Counted from the stretch's first letter, positions 18,584 through 25,790 are shown. The stretch: DNA of 64,000 nucleotides from Butyrivibrio sp. LC3010 (GCF_000424385.1 NZ_AUJU01000012.1:62001-126000); one strand, 5' to 3'. Program-made: numbers and translations. Notes: generated from the letters alone by a model not told the origin.

Positions 18584-18943
18584 ATGGTATCTAATATACT
18601 TATCATCATAGGGTTGGTGATAATACTGGCTATAGCTCTAAGGGGCACAATTAAACACTTTAAGGGAGAAGGTGGATGCTGTGGGGGAGGCTCTACAGTA
18701 AGGGAGTCTGATAAAAAGCTTGATGGTCCCGTGATCAAGAGTAAAGTGTTTAAGATTGATGGAATGCATTGTGAAAATTGCACAGATAGAGTTAAACGTG
18801 CGATTAATAGAATTGACGGAGTTTCAGCAAAACTGAATCTCAGAAAAAAAGAAGCAGTAGTTCAATATGACCGTGAAGTGGACGATGCTGTTTTGATAAA
18901 TGCGATAGAGGCTTTAGATTACAAGGTTATATCGGTGAATTAA
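18584..18943 (+). CDS. FeoB-associated Cys-rich protein fused to heavy-metal-associated domain
   Basis: 119 residues. An N-terminal membrane helix (ILIIIGLVIILAIAL) is followed by GEGGCCGGGST, as in FeoB-associated Cys-rich membrane proteins. The C-terminal ~70 residues are an HMA/MerP-like domain with the metal site GMHCENC (about C62 and C65). It would sit in the membrane and bind or pass a soft metal ion on the cytosolic face. It lies 92 bp after feoB, beyond the terminator. The pairing of a FeoB-type anchor with an HMA domain suggests iron or copper handling; which one is not readable. Confidence 0.82.
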   Translation: MVSNILIIIGLVIILAIALRGTIKHFKGEGGCCGGGSTVRESDKKLDGPVIKSKVFKIDGMHCENCTDRVKRAINRIDGVSAKLNLRKKEAVVQYDREVDDAVLINAIEALDYKVISVN

Positions 18944-19010
18944 ATTTATCCTATATATCAGAGGTTATTCTATTAGCATTATCATAAGTTTTAATCAGGA
19001 TGGAAGTAAT

Positions 19011-19169
19011 ATGGTCAATATAGTTGCAGGCGCAGTGATTGTAGTGATTGTAGGATTGGCAATCAGATATATTTATAAGGAAAAAAAGAAGGGCACTCAT
19101 TGTATTGGATGTCCTATGGCAGGCAATTGTCATAAATATGGAAAAGCAAATAAAGAGAAGCCCTGTTGA
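19011..19169 (+). CDS. FeoB-associated Cys-rich membrane protein, small
   Basis: 52-residue protein. ATG 19011 follows AGGATGGAAG. One membrane helix (IVAGAVIVVIVGLAIRYIY), a Lys patch, then HCIGCPMAGNCHKYG and a final Cys, which is the usual FeoB-associated Cys-rich pattern with four cysteines. It is probably a membrane partner in ferrous iron uptake. The terminator hairpin overlaps its stop codon. It is too short for common ORF cut-offs but its motif and position are convincing. Confidence 0.8.
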   Translation: MVNIVAGAVIVVIVGLAIRYIYKEKKKGTHCIGCPMAGNCHKYGKANKEKPC

Positions 19170-19184
19170 GAGGGCTTTACTTTT
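19152..19184 (+). terminator. terminator overlapping the stop of the 52-aa gene
   Basis: AAAGAGAAGCCCT (19152-19164) pairs with AGGGCTTTACTTTT (19171-19184); a T-rich 3' side follows. Confidence 0.7.
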
Positions 19185-19193
19185 AAATATAAG

Positions 19194-19209
19194 GTTAGCG
19201 CTCGCTAAC
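19194..19209. promoter_or_regulatory. GTTAG-N6-CTAAC palindrome before the Fur-like gene
   Basis: Perfect half-sites around CGCTCG, 48 bp upstream of the Fur-domain gene start. Confidence 0.55.
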
Positions 19210-19256
19210 ATAACAGTGAAGGTAATATCAGACTAGTGAATTGGTGGGGACATAGC

Positions 19257-19490
19257 ATGAGTAATGAACAGATAATAACTGCACTTAGGGCTAAAGGCAT
19301 GCGCATCACAAAGCAAAGACGAATTGTTGCAAATGTGATTGCCGAGAATGATGGGGCTTCATGCAAGGATATCTGCTGTATTGTTCGTAATATGGATAAA
19401 ACTATCGGAACAGCAACAGTTTATCGCATGATAAAGGCTTTAGAAGACATAGGGGTTGTTGAAAGAATAGATATGATCAAGCTCCAGTGA
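19257..19490 (+). CDS. Fur-family DNA-binding domain only
   Basis: 77 residues covering just the winged-helix half of a Fur protein: ALRAKGMRITKQRRIVANVI, a CxxxCC stretch and TIGTATVYRMIKALEDIGVVERID. Full Fur proteins are about 130-150 residues and carry a metal-binding dimer domain, which is missing here; the frame stops after IKLQ. ATG 19257 follows GGTGGGG; the GTG at 19236 is less likely. It may be a genuine small regulator of the iron island or the stump of a broken fur gene. The cysteines in CKDICCIV could give it another way to sense metal or redox (inference). Confidence 0.7.
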   Translation: MSNEQIITALRAKGMRITKQRRIVANVIAENDGASCKDICCIVRNMDKTIGTATVYRMIKALEDIGVVERIDMIKLQ

Positions 19491-19497
19491 GTGATAG

Positions 19498-19725
19498 AAT
19501 CTTGGATTTCATTGGAAATATCCGATTCTGTCTGTTATTATGGTGGGAATATTTAAGGCGATGTTGAAGCAGATGATGAGTGGGTGGCTGATCATTTGGC
19601 TTGATCCTTCTGTGTATGTAAAGATGTTTTTTATGGGAGTAATTACATATGCAGTTGTGGCAGTGATTGAATATAGGAGAATTAGTAAAATTCCTATGAA
19701 TGAAGCGCTTAAAAATGTTGAGTAA
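19498..19725 (+). pseudogene. C-terminal remnant of an FtsX/MacB-type ABC permease
   Basis: The frame is open from 19498 after a stop at 19495-19497. From 19540 it reads a membrane helix plus EYRRISKIPMNEALKNVE, the tail found at the end of FtsX-like permeases of several hundred residues. Only the last ~75 residues remain and no ribosome site is seen. It marks a deletion or rearrangement between the Fur-like gene and the DUF3793 gene. Confidence 0.6.
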
Positions 19726-19737
19726 TAGACTATTAAA

Positions 19738-19770
19738 AGCTTCCTGTTTGTTACAGGAAGCTGATTTTTA
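19738..19770 (+). terminator. rho-independent terminator
   Basis: AGCTTCCTGT (19738-19747) pairs with ACAGGAAGCT (19753-19762), then GATTTTTA. Confidence 0.75.
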
Positions 19771-19778
19771 AAACTGAA

Positions 19779-19794
19779 GTTAGCAATAACTAAC
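19779..19794. promoter_or_regulatory. GTTAG-N6-CTAAC palindrome before DUF3793 gene
   Basis: Perfect half-sites around CAATAA, about 100 bp upstream of the DUF3793 gene. Sixth site of the series. Confidence 0.5.
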
Positions 19795-19894
19795 AAAGAG
19801 TGATTGGATACTGATAATGCAATTTTTGCAGAAGTTTACGGTATCCGTATCAGGGTGGAATAAATGTAGAGTTTTACTAAAGGAGGAAGGTTAA

Positions 19895-20449
19895 ATGGGG
19901 GACCAGCTACTTATCAGGCTGTGCTCGCCTACCTTGGCGGGACTTAAGACAGGAAATCTTTTTTCTGTAGAAATTGATGACAGGGACAGGTTTAACTGTG
20001 AAGTCAGGGAGTTTAATTCAAGGCTTTGCGGTAAAGGTCTGAGAATGATACCTGTCAAATACTCAAAGGGGCATGTGCTTATTTATCTATACAGACCTTC
20101 CTTTTTGAAACGGGATTTTGCAAATGAAGAGGTCTGCAAGATTCTTAAGGAAAAGGGGTATTCTTACAAAAACGCGGATCTGTGCGTGGCTCAGCTTGCA
20201 AGGCATCTTTCAAGTGATCCGTCTTTTCCTCATGAGATAGGACTTTTCCTGGGCTATCCTGTGGAGGATGTGCTGGGATTCATGAAAAGTCCTGAGGAAG
20301 GGGTAAAGTACACAGGATTCTGGAAGGTTTACGGGGATAAAGACGCTGCACTAAAGACTTTTGATAAATATAAGAAGTGCACGGAGATATATAGTCATGC
20401 CCATAAGCAGGGAGCATCACTTGAACAGCTGGTAGTTAAGACAGGCTGA
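19895..20449 (+). CDS. DUF3793 family protein
   Basis: 184-residue cytosolic protein of the DUF3793 family, common in Clostridia near iron-uptake and flavodoxin genes. Family-like stretches are LIRLCSPTLAGLKTGNLFS, PSFPHEIGLFLGYPVEDVLGF and TGFWKVYGD. No known catalytic motif can be seen and the role is unknown. AAAGGAGG is 8 bases before the ATG. The GTTAG palindrome upstream suggests it belongs to the iron-controlled set. Confidence 0.8.
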   Translation: MGDQLLIRLCSPTLAGLKTGNLFSVEIDDRDRFNCEVREFNSRLCGKGLRMIPVKYSKGHVLIYLYRPSFLKRDFANEEVCKILKEKGYSYKNADLCVAQLARHLSSDPSFPHEIGLFLGYPVEDVLGFMKSPEEGVKYTGFWKVYGDKDAALKTFDKYKKCTEIYSHAHKQGASLEQLVVKTG

Positions 20450-20627
20450 TTGCTATAGTAAACTCAGCTATATCTGCCGTTTACAATTAATAAATTGCAG
20501 TAGGGATAATGAGTGACAATTCTGTGATAATTTGACTGATAAACTATTCTTGGAAGTAAGGAAATGACATTTTTACTGTAAAGGCGCATATGTAGCGCAC
20601 TTTCACTAAGAGTAGGAGGACAGAATT
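20450..20627 (+). other. intergenic leader before the 25-aa gene
   Basis: No gene longer than 30 codons. A+T-rich with possible -35 TTGACT near 20536. Nothing firm beyond the ribosome site AGGAGG at 20615-20620. Confidence 0.3.
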
Positions 20628-20705
20628 ATGAGAATAATCAGAATGTTACTTGGACTTATCGGAATACGCACAAAAAGATATATTGTTTGTCCCTGCGGAA
20701 GGTAA
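20628..20705 (+). CDS. putative 25-residue small protein
   Basis: ATG 20628 is preceded by AGTAGGAGG at ideal distance. The peptide begins MRIIRMLLGLIGIRTK, an amphipathic stretch, and ends IVCPCGR. The CPCG end could bind a metal or form a disulfide. I know no family. It lies between the DUF3793 gene and an SDR gene. Its ribosome site shares GTAGGAG with feoB, so it may be a target of the candidate iron RNA. The coding call rests on the ribosome site and the peptide character alone. Confidence 0.4.
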   Translation: MRIIRMLLGLIGIRTKRYIVCPCGR

Positions 20706-20731
20706 ATATTTAATTACCTCCAATTATATTG

Positions 20732-20760
20732 TTGACGGCATGATGGCTGCTTATTAGAAT
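20732..20760 (+). promoter_or_regulatory. promoter of the SDR gene
   Basis: TTGACG at 20732-20737 and TAGAAT at 20755-20760, spacing 17 bp, 44 bp before the start codon. Confidence 0.55.
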
Positions 20761-20804
20761 TATTAATATAAAAACTAATGGGGTTACAATTAAAAGGAGG
20801 TATA

Positions 20805-21578
20805 ATGAAAAACTATTTTGATCTTAGTGGGAAAGTAGCACTGGTTACAGGCGCTTCCTCCGGATTAGGGGTACAGTTTGCAAAAGCTCTTGCAGAACAG
20901 GGCGCAGATATCGCTATATGCGCAAGAAGAGTGGAAAGGCTTGAAGCTGTAAAAAAGGAGATTGAAGCACTCGGGGTTAAGTGCTTTGCTCACAAATGTG
21001 ATGTTCTGAACACTGATGAGATCCGTGAAATGGTAAAGGCAGTGGAAGAGCATTTTGGCAAGATTGATATTTTGATCAACAATGCCGGAGTAGGTGATGC
21101 TACTCCTTCAGAAGAGCTTACTGATGACACATGGCGCAATGTAATCGGCACAAATCTTGATGCTGTATTCTATGTGGCACGAGAAGTCGGAAAAGTAATG
21201 CTTAAAAACGGTTATGGTAAGATTGTGAATGTGGGTTCACTTCATTCTGAGGTTGTTATGCCTCCGGGAACATGGCCAGTGCCTGCTTATACGGCAGCAA
21301 AGGGCGGCGTAAAGATGCTCACAAAGTCACTTGCAGTTGAATGGGCAAGAAAAGGTATCACAGTCAATGCCATTGGACCTGCTTATTTCGGAAGTGAGAT
21401 GACAAACGATATTCTTAGTACCGGTGGATTTGACCCGGTGGCACAGGCATATTGCCCTATGGGAAGAGCAGGTAAAGAAGGAGAGCTTAATGGAGCAGTT
21501 CTTTATTTTGCTTCTGATGCTTCTTCCTACACAACGGGACAGATTTTGTATATTGATGGAGGATGGACAGCTATCTGA
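20805..21578 (+). CDS. SDR-family oxidoreductase (gluconate 5-dehydrogenase-like)
   Basis: 257-residue classical short-chain dehydrogenase. The cofactor motif is TGASSGLG, NNAGVG follows strand 4, and the catalytic Ser/Tyr/Lys are in NVGSLHS and YTAAK. The end GQILYIDGGWTAI is standard. It would reduce or oxidise a carbonyl/hydroxyl group with NAD(P); resemblance is to gluconate 5-dehydrogenase and 3-oxoacyl reductase, so substrate is open. I chose ATG 20805 because AAAGGAGG is 5 bases upstream; the in-frame ATG 20778 lacks one. It has its own promoter. Confidence 0.88.
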   Translation: MKNYFDLSGKVALVTGASSGLGVQFAKALAEQGADIAICARRVERLEAVKKEIEALGVKCFAHKCDVLNTDEIREMVKAVEEHFGKIDILINNAGVGDATPSEELTDDTWRNVIGTNLDAVFYVAREVGKVMLKNGYGKIVNVGSLHSEVVMPPGTWPVPAYTAAKGGVKMLTKSLAVEWARKGITVNAIGPAYFGSEMTNDILSTGGFDPVAQAYCPMGRAGKEGELNGAVLYFASDASSYTTGQILYIDGGWTAI

Positions 21579-21608
21579 TCTGAGCCAGGTTCAATGGTCT
21601 TATAATCT

Positions 21609-21872
21609 ATGAACTACATGTATATTGTTGAATGTGCTGATGGAACTTTATATTGCGGGTGGACGAACAACCTGGAAAAGCGCATCGATGACCATAATGC
21701 CGGAAAGGGCGCAAAATATACAAAACCAAGGCTTCCTGTTAAGCTTGTGTATTTTGAAACCTTTGACACAAAAGAAGAAGCTATGAGCCGGGAATGGCAC
21801 ATAAAGCAGCTTCCCAGAAAGAAGAAACTGGAATTGGTGTCCAAAGGAAAAGAGAATATCGATATTTCGTAA
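21609..21872 (+). CDS. GIY-YIG nuclease superfamily protein (YhbQ type)
   Basis: 87-residue single-domain GIY-YIG protein. [27 protein letters not shown] corresponds to the GIY...YIG core (here YIV and YCG), the Arg is in EKRI, and the catalytic Glu is in [16 protein letters not shown]. These small proteins (UPF0213) are presumed to act on DNA but the role is not settled. It starts 30 bp after the SDR stop without a strong ribosome site, so it may be cotranscribed. A bidirectional terminator follows. Confidence 0.88.
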   Translation: MNYMYIVECADGTLYCGWTNNLEKRIDDHNAGKGAKYTKPRLPVKLVYFETFDTKEEAMSREWHIKQLPRKKKLELVSKGKENIDIS

Positions 21873-21891
21873 TTGAATAAGCTAAAATATT

Positions 21892-21931
21892 AAAACGCTG
21901 TCACATATAGGTCATATGTGGCAGCGTTTTT
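21892..21931. terminator. bidirectional terminator
   Basis: AAAACGCTGTCACATAT pairs with ATATGTGGCAGCGTTTT. It lies between the GIY-YIG gene and the converging acyltransferase-like gene and has A/T runs on both sides. Confidence 0.85.
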
Positions 21932-21944
21932 AAATTAATATTTA

Positions 21945-22706
21945 CTAGAAATCCCGAACAAGAATACCATAGGCAATTCCTACTTTTTTTCCACGGAGCA
22001 GATATTCTTTCATATTTCGCTGAAGGGTTGTGTTTTCCGGAAGATCAGATATTGATACATTACCTATTCCGCTACTTGGAATCTTGAAAACCCATTCAAT
22101 GCAATCCATAGCCTCAGGCTCATATTTTGTAATATCAAAGGCGGCCTGGAATGAGAGAATGCGTGAGCCATCAGGTAAAAGCTCCTTTAAAGCCGGTGAT
22201 AAGAGCCAGGTATCTACACATACAGGATCATCTTTTCTTTTCGGATAATATTTTTCCAAAAAAGTTCTCATCTTACGGACAGAGTCATTTAGATACTTCG
22301 GATCCAAATTTGCATCGGAAGGTATATGGAGATGGATATTATGTGCATCATCATCAGCAAACTCATATTCAAGCTCTCCTATGCGGAATAGCTTTGCACT
22401 TGCCTGCCTGGTGGTCCAAAAGGCTCTGTCAAAGCCATAGCTGTTGCAGGAGACTTTATATTCATTTACAAATCTGGAAAAGCAGCCCATGGTGGCAATG
22501 AATATATCTTCAGGTAAATTGTGCCATTCACCGTTTTCTCTGCTTTCGAGGGATTTGAGAATATGCTGTGTCAGCTCGTCTATTCCCGGAAGAGAGAAGG
22601 AGCCTGTTTTTGCATAATTCAGGATATCACTTGTCACTTCGTCCGGCATATGAATTTCATATAAAAGCTTTTCAAGATTGTTTTCACTAAAAGTATTCAG
22701 TATCAT
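21945..22706 (-). CDS. acyltransferase-domain protein (NAT_N/GNAT_C type)
   Basis: 253-residue cytosolic protein resembling the two-domain acyltransferase proteins with a helical NAT_N part (about 1-115) and a GNAT-like C-terminal domain (about 120-253; NIHLHIPSDANLDPKYLNDSVRKMRTFLEKYYP is the recognisable stretch, followed by CVDTWLLSPALKELLP). It may acylate a small molecule or peptide; activity is unproven. It is the last gene of the GntR/ABC operon: its start overlaps the stop of the preceding membrane gene by 4 bases. It ends at the shared terminator. Confidence 0.7.
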   Translation of the reverse strand: MILNTFSENNLEKLLYEIHMPDEVTSDILNYAKTGSFSLPGIDELTQHILKSLESRENGEWHNLPEDIFIATMGCFSRFVNEYKVSCNSYGFDRAFWTTRQASAKLFRIGELEYEFADDDAHNIHLHIPSDANLDPKYLNDSVRKMRTFLEKYYPKRKDDPVCVDTWLLSPALKELLPDGSRILSFQAAFDITKYEPEAMDCIEWVFKIPSSGIGNVSISDLPENTTLQRNMKEYLLRGKKVGIAYGILVRDF

Positions 22707-23389
22707 GTCATTTTTCCTAACATTCTTCTTGTCATGTATTTAGATATATCGTACTTGTAGCATAGGCCTGTGAAAATAAAGGAAAGGATATTTCCTATGA
22801 TAAATAATGAAATAGCTACAATAACAGATACCGTAAAATTCTGACCGATAAAATAATAGGCTCCAAAAAAAGGATTCGACAAAATACTTATGGAGGGAAC
22901 AGTGAATAAAACAAATATTATCATGGCTACCAGAAAGAATTTGTAAGCAAATGCAAAATATATAAGGGCTAAGAATATCATAATTCCTAATTGCATTACA
23001 TATGCTGACTGCATTGTATAATTTTCAGCGTCTGTCATCCCTTCAACTCCTGTATGCAGCATAAATGCACGATGCGCAATTATTATAAGCAATGATAGAG
23101 CCATAAAAGGAGTTGAAACCATATAAGGGAAGACGGTTTGAAGCTTTTTCTTAAGCGGTGAAGACTGAACAAGACCTGAAATTGATAGTGTTGTTAAAAG
23201 CTGGCCCAATATTACAGGGAGCAGGAAAATGTAAAATCCTCCCAGCATAGTATTCGAGTCTGAAAAGAACTCGAAAAAGATTCCTATCGCTGCAAAAATA
23301 GCCATGAATATAAGCTGTGTTTTTACCTGAGTTCCGTATTTTATAAGCTTTAAGCATTTAATAAATGTATTCATATTCTTTAACCTCAT
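22703..23389 (-). CDS. ABC transporter membrane subunit (operon second permease)
   Basis: 228 residues with about six membrane helices and few charged loops. It resembles the uncharacterised permeases that accompany YtrA-regulated ABC ATPases. It follows another membrane gene after a 12-bp gap and overlaps the acyltransferase-like gene. Two dissimilar permeases and one ATPase suggest a heteromeric exporter. No substrate signature is visible. Confidence 0.7.
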   Translation of the reverse strand: MRLKNMNTFIKCLKLIKYGTQVKTQLIFMAIFAAIGIFFEFFSDSNTMLGGFYIFLLPVILGQLLTTLSISGLVQSSPLKKKLQTVFPYMVSTPFMALSLLIIIAHRAFMLHTGVEGMTDAENYTMQSAYVMQLGIMIFLALIYFAFAYKFFLVAMIIFVLFTVPSISILSNPFFGAYYFIGQNFTVSVIVAISLFIIGNILSFIFTGLCYKYDISKYMTRRMLGKMT

Positions 23390-23401
23390 CTTACCAAAAA
23401 G

Positions 23402-24058
23402 TCAGTTGCCTTTATCATAAAAGCTATTCTCATAGCAGCGCTTAGCATGAAGATAGCTTAACGCTGTAACCAGTATGCTTAGAACAACTGCTAATACAAT
23501 AAAGAGTATCAGCAGAGGAGTTCCCAGCTTTATACCGGTGAATGTCAAAGCGATGGCGCATAGTATAGCTAAGATGATGAAAGGAGTTGCAATAAATGGA
23601 TATAGTGTAAAATTATCAAAATATCGAACTATATTTATTGATATAGTATAAAGAGCATATGCAGTAAGTGTTATGATCACGTTCACCGGAATGTAATACA
23701 AATCAGGCTTATTTAGAATTGATGTTATAACGGTGCATATCATAACAACTGCGAATAAGTGGATAAGGCTTCGCATATGCTCACTCATGATACCTCTTAA
23801 AAAGAGCTTTTTTCCATTGTAGGAGCTTCTTAGGATTAAATGATGTGAGTCCCTGGAATAAATACCGTTAAAGATAAAATAATCCCTCATGACCTCTGAA
23901 TACATTGTATATACAACCGTAAAGGTAATTGTCATCTCCGCTAATTCTAAAGAGACCAGAGCGTGAAACAGTATAATCACCACAGGAACAGCAAATCCAA
24001 AAATAAGCTTATCCCATATGCTATGAAATAGATTGTAAGTTTTTATTGTCTGGATCAT
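23402..24058 (-). CDS. ABC transporter membrane subunit (operon first permease)
   Basis: 218 residues, about six hydrophobic segments. The start overlaps the ATPase stop by 4 bases (ATGA), so the two are coupled. RSSYNGKKLFLRGIMSEHMRSLIHLF resembles the cytoplasmic elbow region of ABC-2-like permeases. Function is inferred from the operon. Confidence 0.7.
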   Translation of the reverse strand: MIQTIKTYNLFHSIWDKLIFGFAVPVVIILFHALVSLELAEMTITFTVVYTMYSEVMRDYFIFNGIYSRDSHHLILRSSYNGKKLFLRGIMSEHMRSLIHLFAVVMICTVITSILNKPDLYYIPVNVIITLTAYALYTISINIVRYFDNFTLYPFIATPFIILAILCAIALTFTGIKLGTPLLILFIVLAVVLSILVTALSYLHAKRCYENSFYDKGN

Positions 24059-24987
24059 GATGCGGCCCTCTTATCAACATCGTTTTTCCCAAGGATAGAG
24101 TATTTTTTCATGACATGTACTGAAATCTGAGAAAGCGTCGGCCTCTCAACAGCGATATCCATGCCTGAAAGCTTATCGAGATCATCTGACAGGCAGATTC
24201 CTTCAAATCCAAAGGAGTTTGAGGAAATGTTCTGGATGATCTTGGAAGCGTAGCTTTCGTCTTGTTTCTCTCCCTTTACAACGATATATTTTTCTTTAAG
24301 ATCCTCAACAAATCCCTGCTCTACGATTTTTCCCTGTTCAACTATTATTACGTAGTCGGTGATGCTCTCCATATCAGTGATGTTATGGGTGGAGAACAGT
24401 ACACTCTTTTCACCCTCGTTCTCGTTAAGATAGTCTCTGAGCATGTTGCAGAGCTTGTCTCTCATAAGAGGATCAAGAGGAGATGCAGGCTCATCCAAAA
24501 GAAGAAGATCGGTGTCTCTTGCAAGGACTCCGGCAAGCATCAGCTTAACTCTGTTACCATCAGAGAGGCTGCTGACCTTCCTGTTCTTTTCAAAAGAAGC
24601 ACCGGTGTAGAGTGCAAGTTCTCTGCATAATTCTCTGTATCTGTCAATGTGAAAATTGTCAAACAGCAGCTCCTGGAGATCTTCTACCTGATTTAAAGTC
24701 CAATGCGGGAAGAAATAATTATTTGTTCCTGTATAACCGATTCTGCTTTTTACAGCAGAATCCTTCTCTCTGTCTTTATCATTGTACTGTCCGAAAAACT
24801 TTAAATTACCTTTGTAATCAAGCTTTATTCCGGCAAGGATATCAAGAAGGGTAGTTTTGCCGGCTCCGTTCTCGCCTATGAGCGCTGTGGCAAAGCCCTT
24901 GGGAATCTGCAGATTCTCAATATCCAAAGTGAAATTCTTATACTTCTTAATGATGTTTTGTCCCTCTAAAACATAGTTGCATTCCAT
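24055..24987 (-). CDS. ABC transporter ATPase, GntR/YtrA operon
   Basis: 310 residues. Walker A IGENGAGKTT, signature LSDGNRVKLMLAG (a D replaces the usual G of LSGG), Walker B LLLLDEPASPLDP and H-loop FSTHNITDMES. The C-terminal ~90 residues extend past the ATPase core, as is common for exporters. It resembles the ATPases of bacitracin/lantibiotic or acetoin-type exporters controlled by YtrA. The ribosome site GGAGGG could be masked by the leader hairpin at 25005-25042. The substrate is unknown. Confidence 0.85.
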   Translation of the reverse strand: MECNYVLEGQNIIKKYKNFTLDIENLQIPKGFATALIGENGAGKTTLLDILAGIKLDYKGNLKFFGQYNDKDREKDSAVKSRIGYTGTNNYFFPHWTLNQVEDLQELLFDNFHIDRYRELCRELALYTGASFEKNRKVSSLSDGNRVKLMLAGVLARDTDLLLLDEPASPLDPLMRDKLCNMLRDYLNENEGEKSVLFSTHNITDMESITDYVIIVEQGKIVEQGFVEDLKEKYIVVKGEKQDESYASKIIQNISSNSFGFEGICLSDDLDKLSGMDIAVERPTLSQISVHVMKKYSILGKNDVDKRAAS

Positions 24988-25004
24988 AATTCATCCCTCC
25001 AAAT

Positions 25005-25042
25005 GTCCTAAGGAGTATCGTTTGCGTTGATTCCTTAGGTCA
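25005..25042 (-). promoter_or_regulatory. structured leader with alternative Shine-Dalgarno pairing (copy 2)
   Basis: On the minus strand, GACCTAAGG (25041-25033) pairs with CCTTAGGAC (25013-25005) around a 19-nt loop; the terminal G/C... base is the only weak pair. The loop shares AATC, CGCAA, CG and TAC, in order, with the loop of copy 1 at 1171-1190. The 3' arm includes CTCC, which can pair with the GGAG of the ATPase ribosome site 12 bases on. It lies between the GntR gene and the ATPase gene, away from the GntR operator. Confidence 0.55.
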
Positions 25043-25065
25043 GTATAATGTTTGCATGATTGATT

Positions 25066-25440
25066 TCACATAACATCCAGTCTCAATAGCGTCTGTAATG
25101 TGTCAACAAGCTCTTCCTGAGTCATACCTGCGAGCTTGGCTGAGTAGATTGCGCTTAATAAAGCATCCTCAACCTTGCGCCGGTGCTGCTCCATGAGCAT
25201 TTGTGTGTCCTGGGCATTAACATAATATCCCTTGCCCTGAACCGCTGTAACAAGCCCCTCCTGTTCCAACTGCTCGTATGCCTTAAGAGTAGTGATAACA
25301 CTAATCTTAAGGTCCTTGGCAAGTCCGCGTATGGAAGGCAGATACTCTCCCTGTTGCAGCTTACCTTCAAGTATGTCGGTCCTGAAGCTATCAGCAATCT
25401 GTTGATAAATCGGGACTCCCGACGATTGCAATATTTTCAT
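25066..25440 (-). CDS. GntR-family regulator, YtrA type
   Basis: 124 residues: a GntR winged helix (PIYQQIADSFRTDILEGKLQQGEYLPSIRGLAKDL...VQGKGYYV, residues 8-75) and a short helical tail of about 45 residues, the mark of the YtrA subfamily. Such repressors control the ABC operon in which they sit. AGGAGG is 6 bases before the ATG. A promoter and an 8+8 palindrome lie directly upstream, so autorepression is likely. The signal is unknown; cell-envelope antibiotics are usual for the subfamily. Confidence 0.9.
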   Translation of the reverse strand: MKILQSSGVPIYQQIADSFRTDILEGKLQQGEYLPSIRGLAKDLKISVITTLKAYEQLEQEGLVTAVQGKGYYVNAQDTQMLMEQHRRKVEDALLSAIYSAKLAGMTQEELVDTLQTLLRLDVM

Positions 25441-25483
25441 TTTTCCTCCTGATAGAAAAACATTGTTACTTATAACTGTTTAT

Positions 25484-25518
25484 GTGTTATATATACACTT
25501 ATAACACACCCGTGTCAA
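25484..25518 (-). promoter_or_regulatory. GntR operon promoter with overlapping palindromic operator
   Basis: Minus-strand TTGACA (25518-25513) and TATATA (25495-25490) are 17 bp apart. GTGTTATA (25484-25491) and TATAACAC (25500-25507) are perfect inverted 8-mers that cover the -10, a natural operator for the GntR protein encoded just downstream. Confidence 0.7.
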
Positions 25519-25620
25519 CATCTTTTTTGTCCAATCCCCTCTGGCTCGTGTCATGGCGTGAATAAAAAAATTTAGTTGACTGACGCGGTACTGTGATGTA
25601 TCATGTACACAATTGAATAG

Positions 25621-25728
25621 CATCTTCAGGGCAGGGTGCAAGTCCCTACCGGTGGTATAGCCCACGAGCCGTAAGGCAAGATTCGGTGTGATTCCGAAGC
25701 CGACAGTATAGTCTGGATGGAAGAAGAT
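25621..25728 (+). promoter_or_regulatory. FMN riboswitch (RFN element)
   Basis: Clear RFN aptamer: CTTCAGGGCAGGGTG, CCCTACCGGTGGTATAGCC, CACGAGCCGTAAGGC, GATTCGGTGTGATTCCGAAGCCG and GTCTGGATGGAAGAAGAT in the conserved order. It binds FMN and represses the downstream rib operon. A terminator hairpin stands 60 bases downstream, so control is probably by attenuation. Confidence 0.96.
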
Positions 25729-25790
25729 TAGTGTTATATTTGTATTGATTCCAATTTTTCTGAATAAAAACGGGAATCCAGGAACATTTG

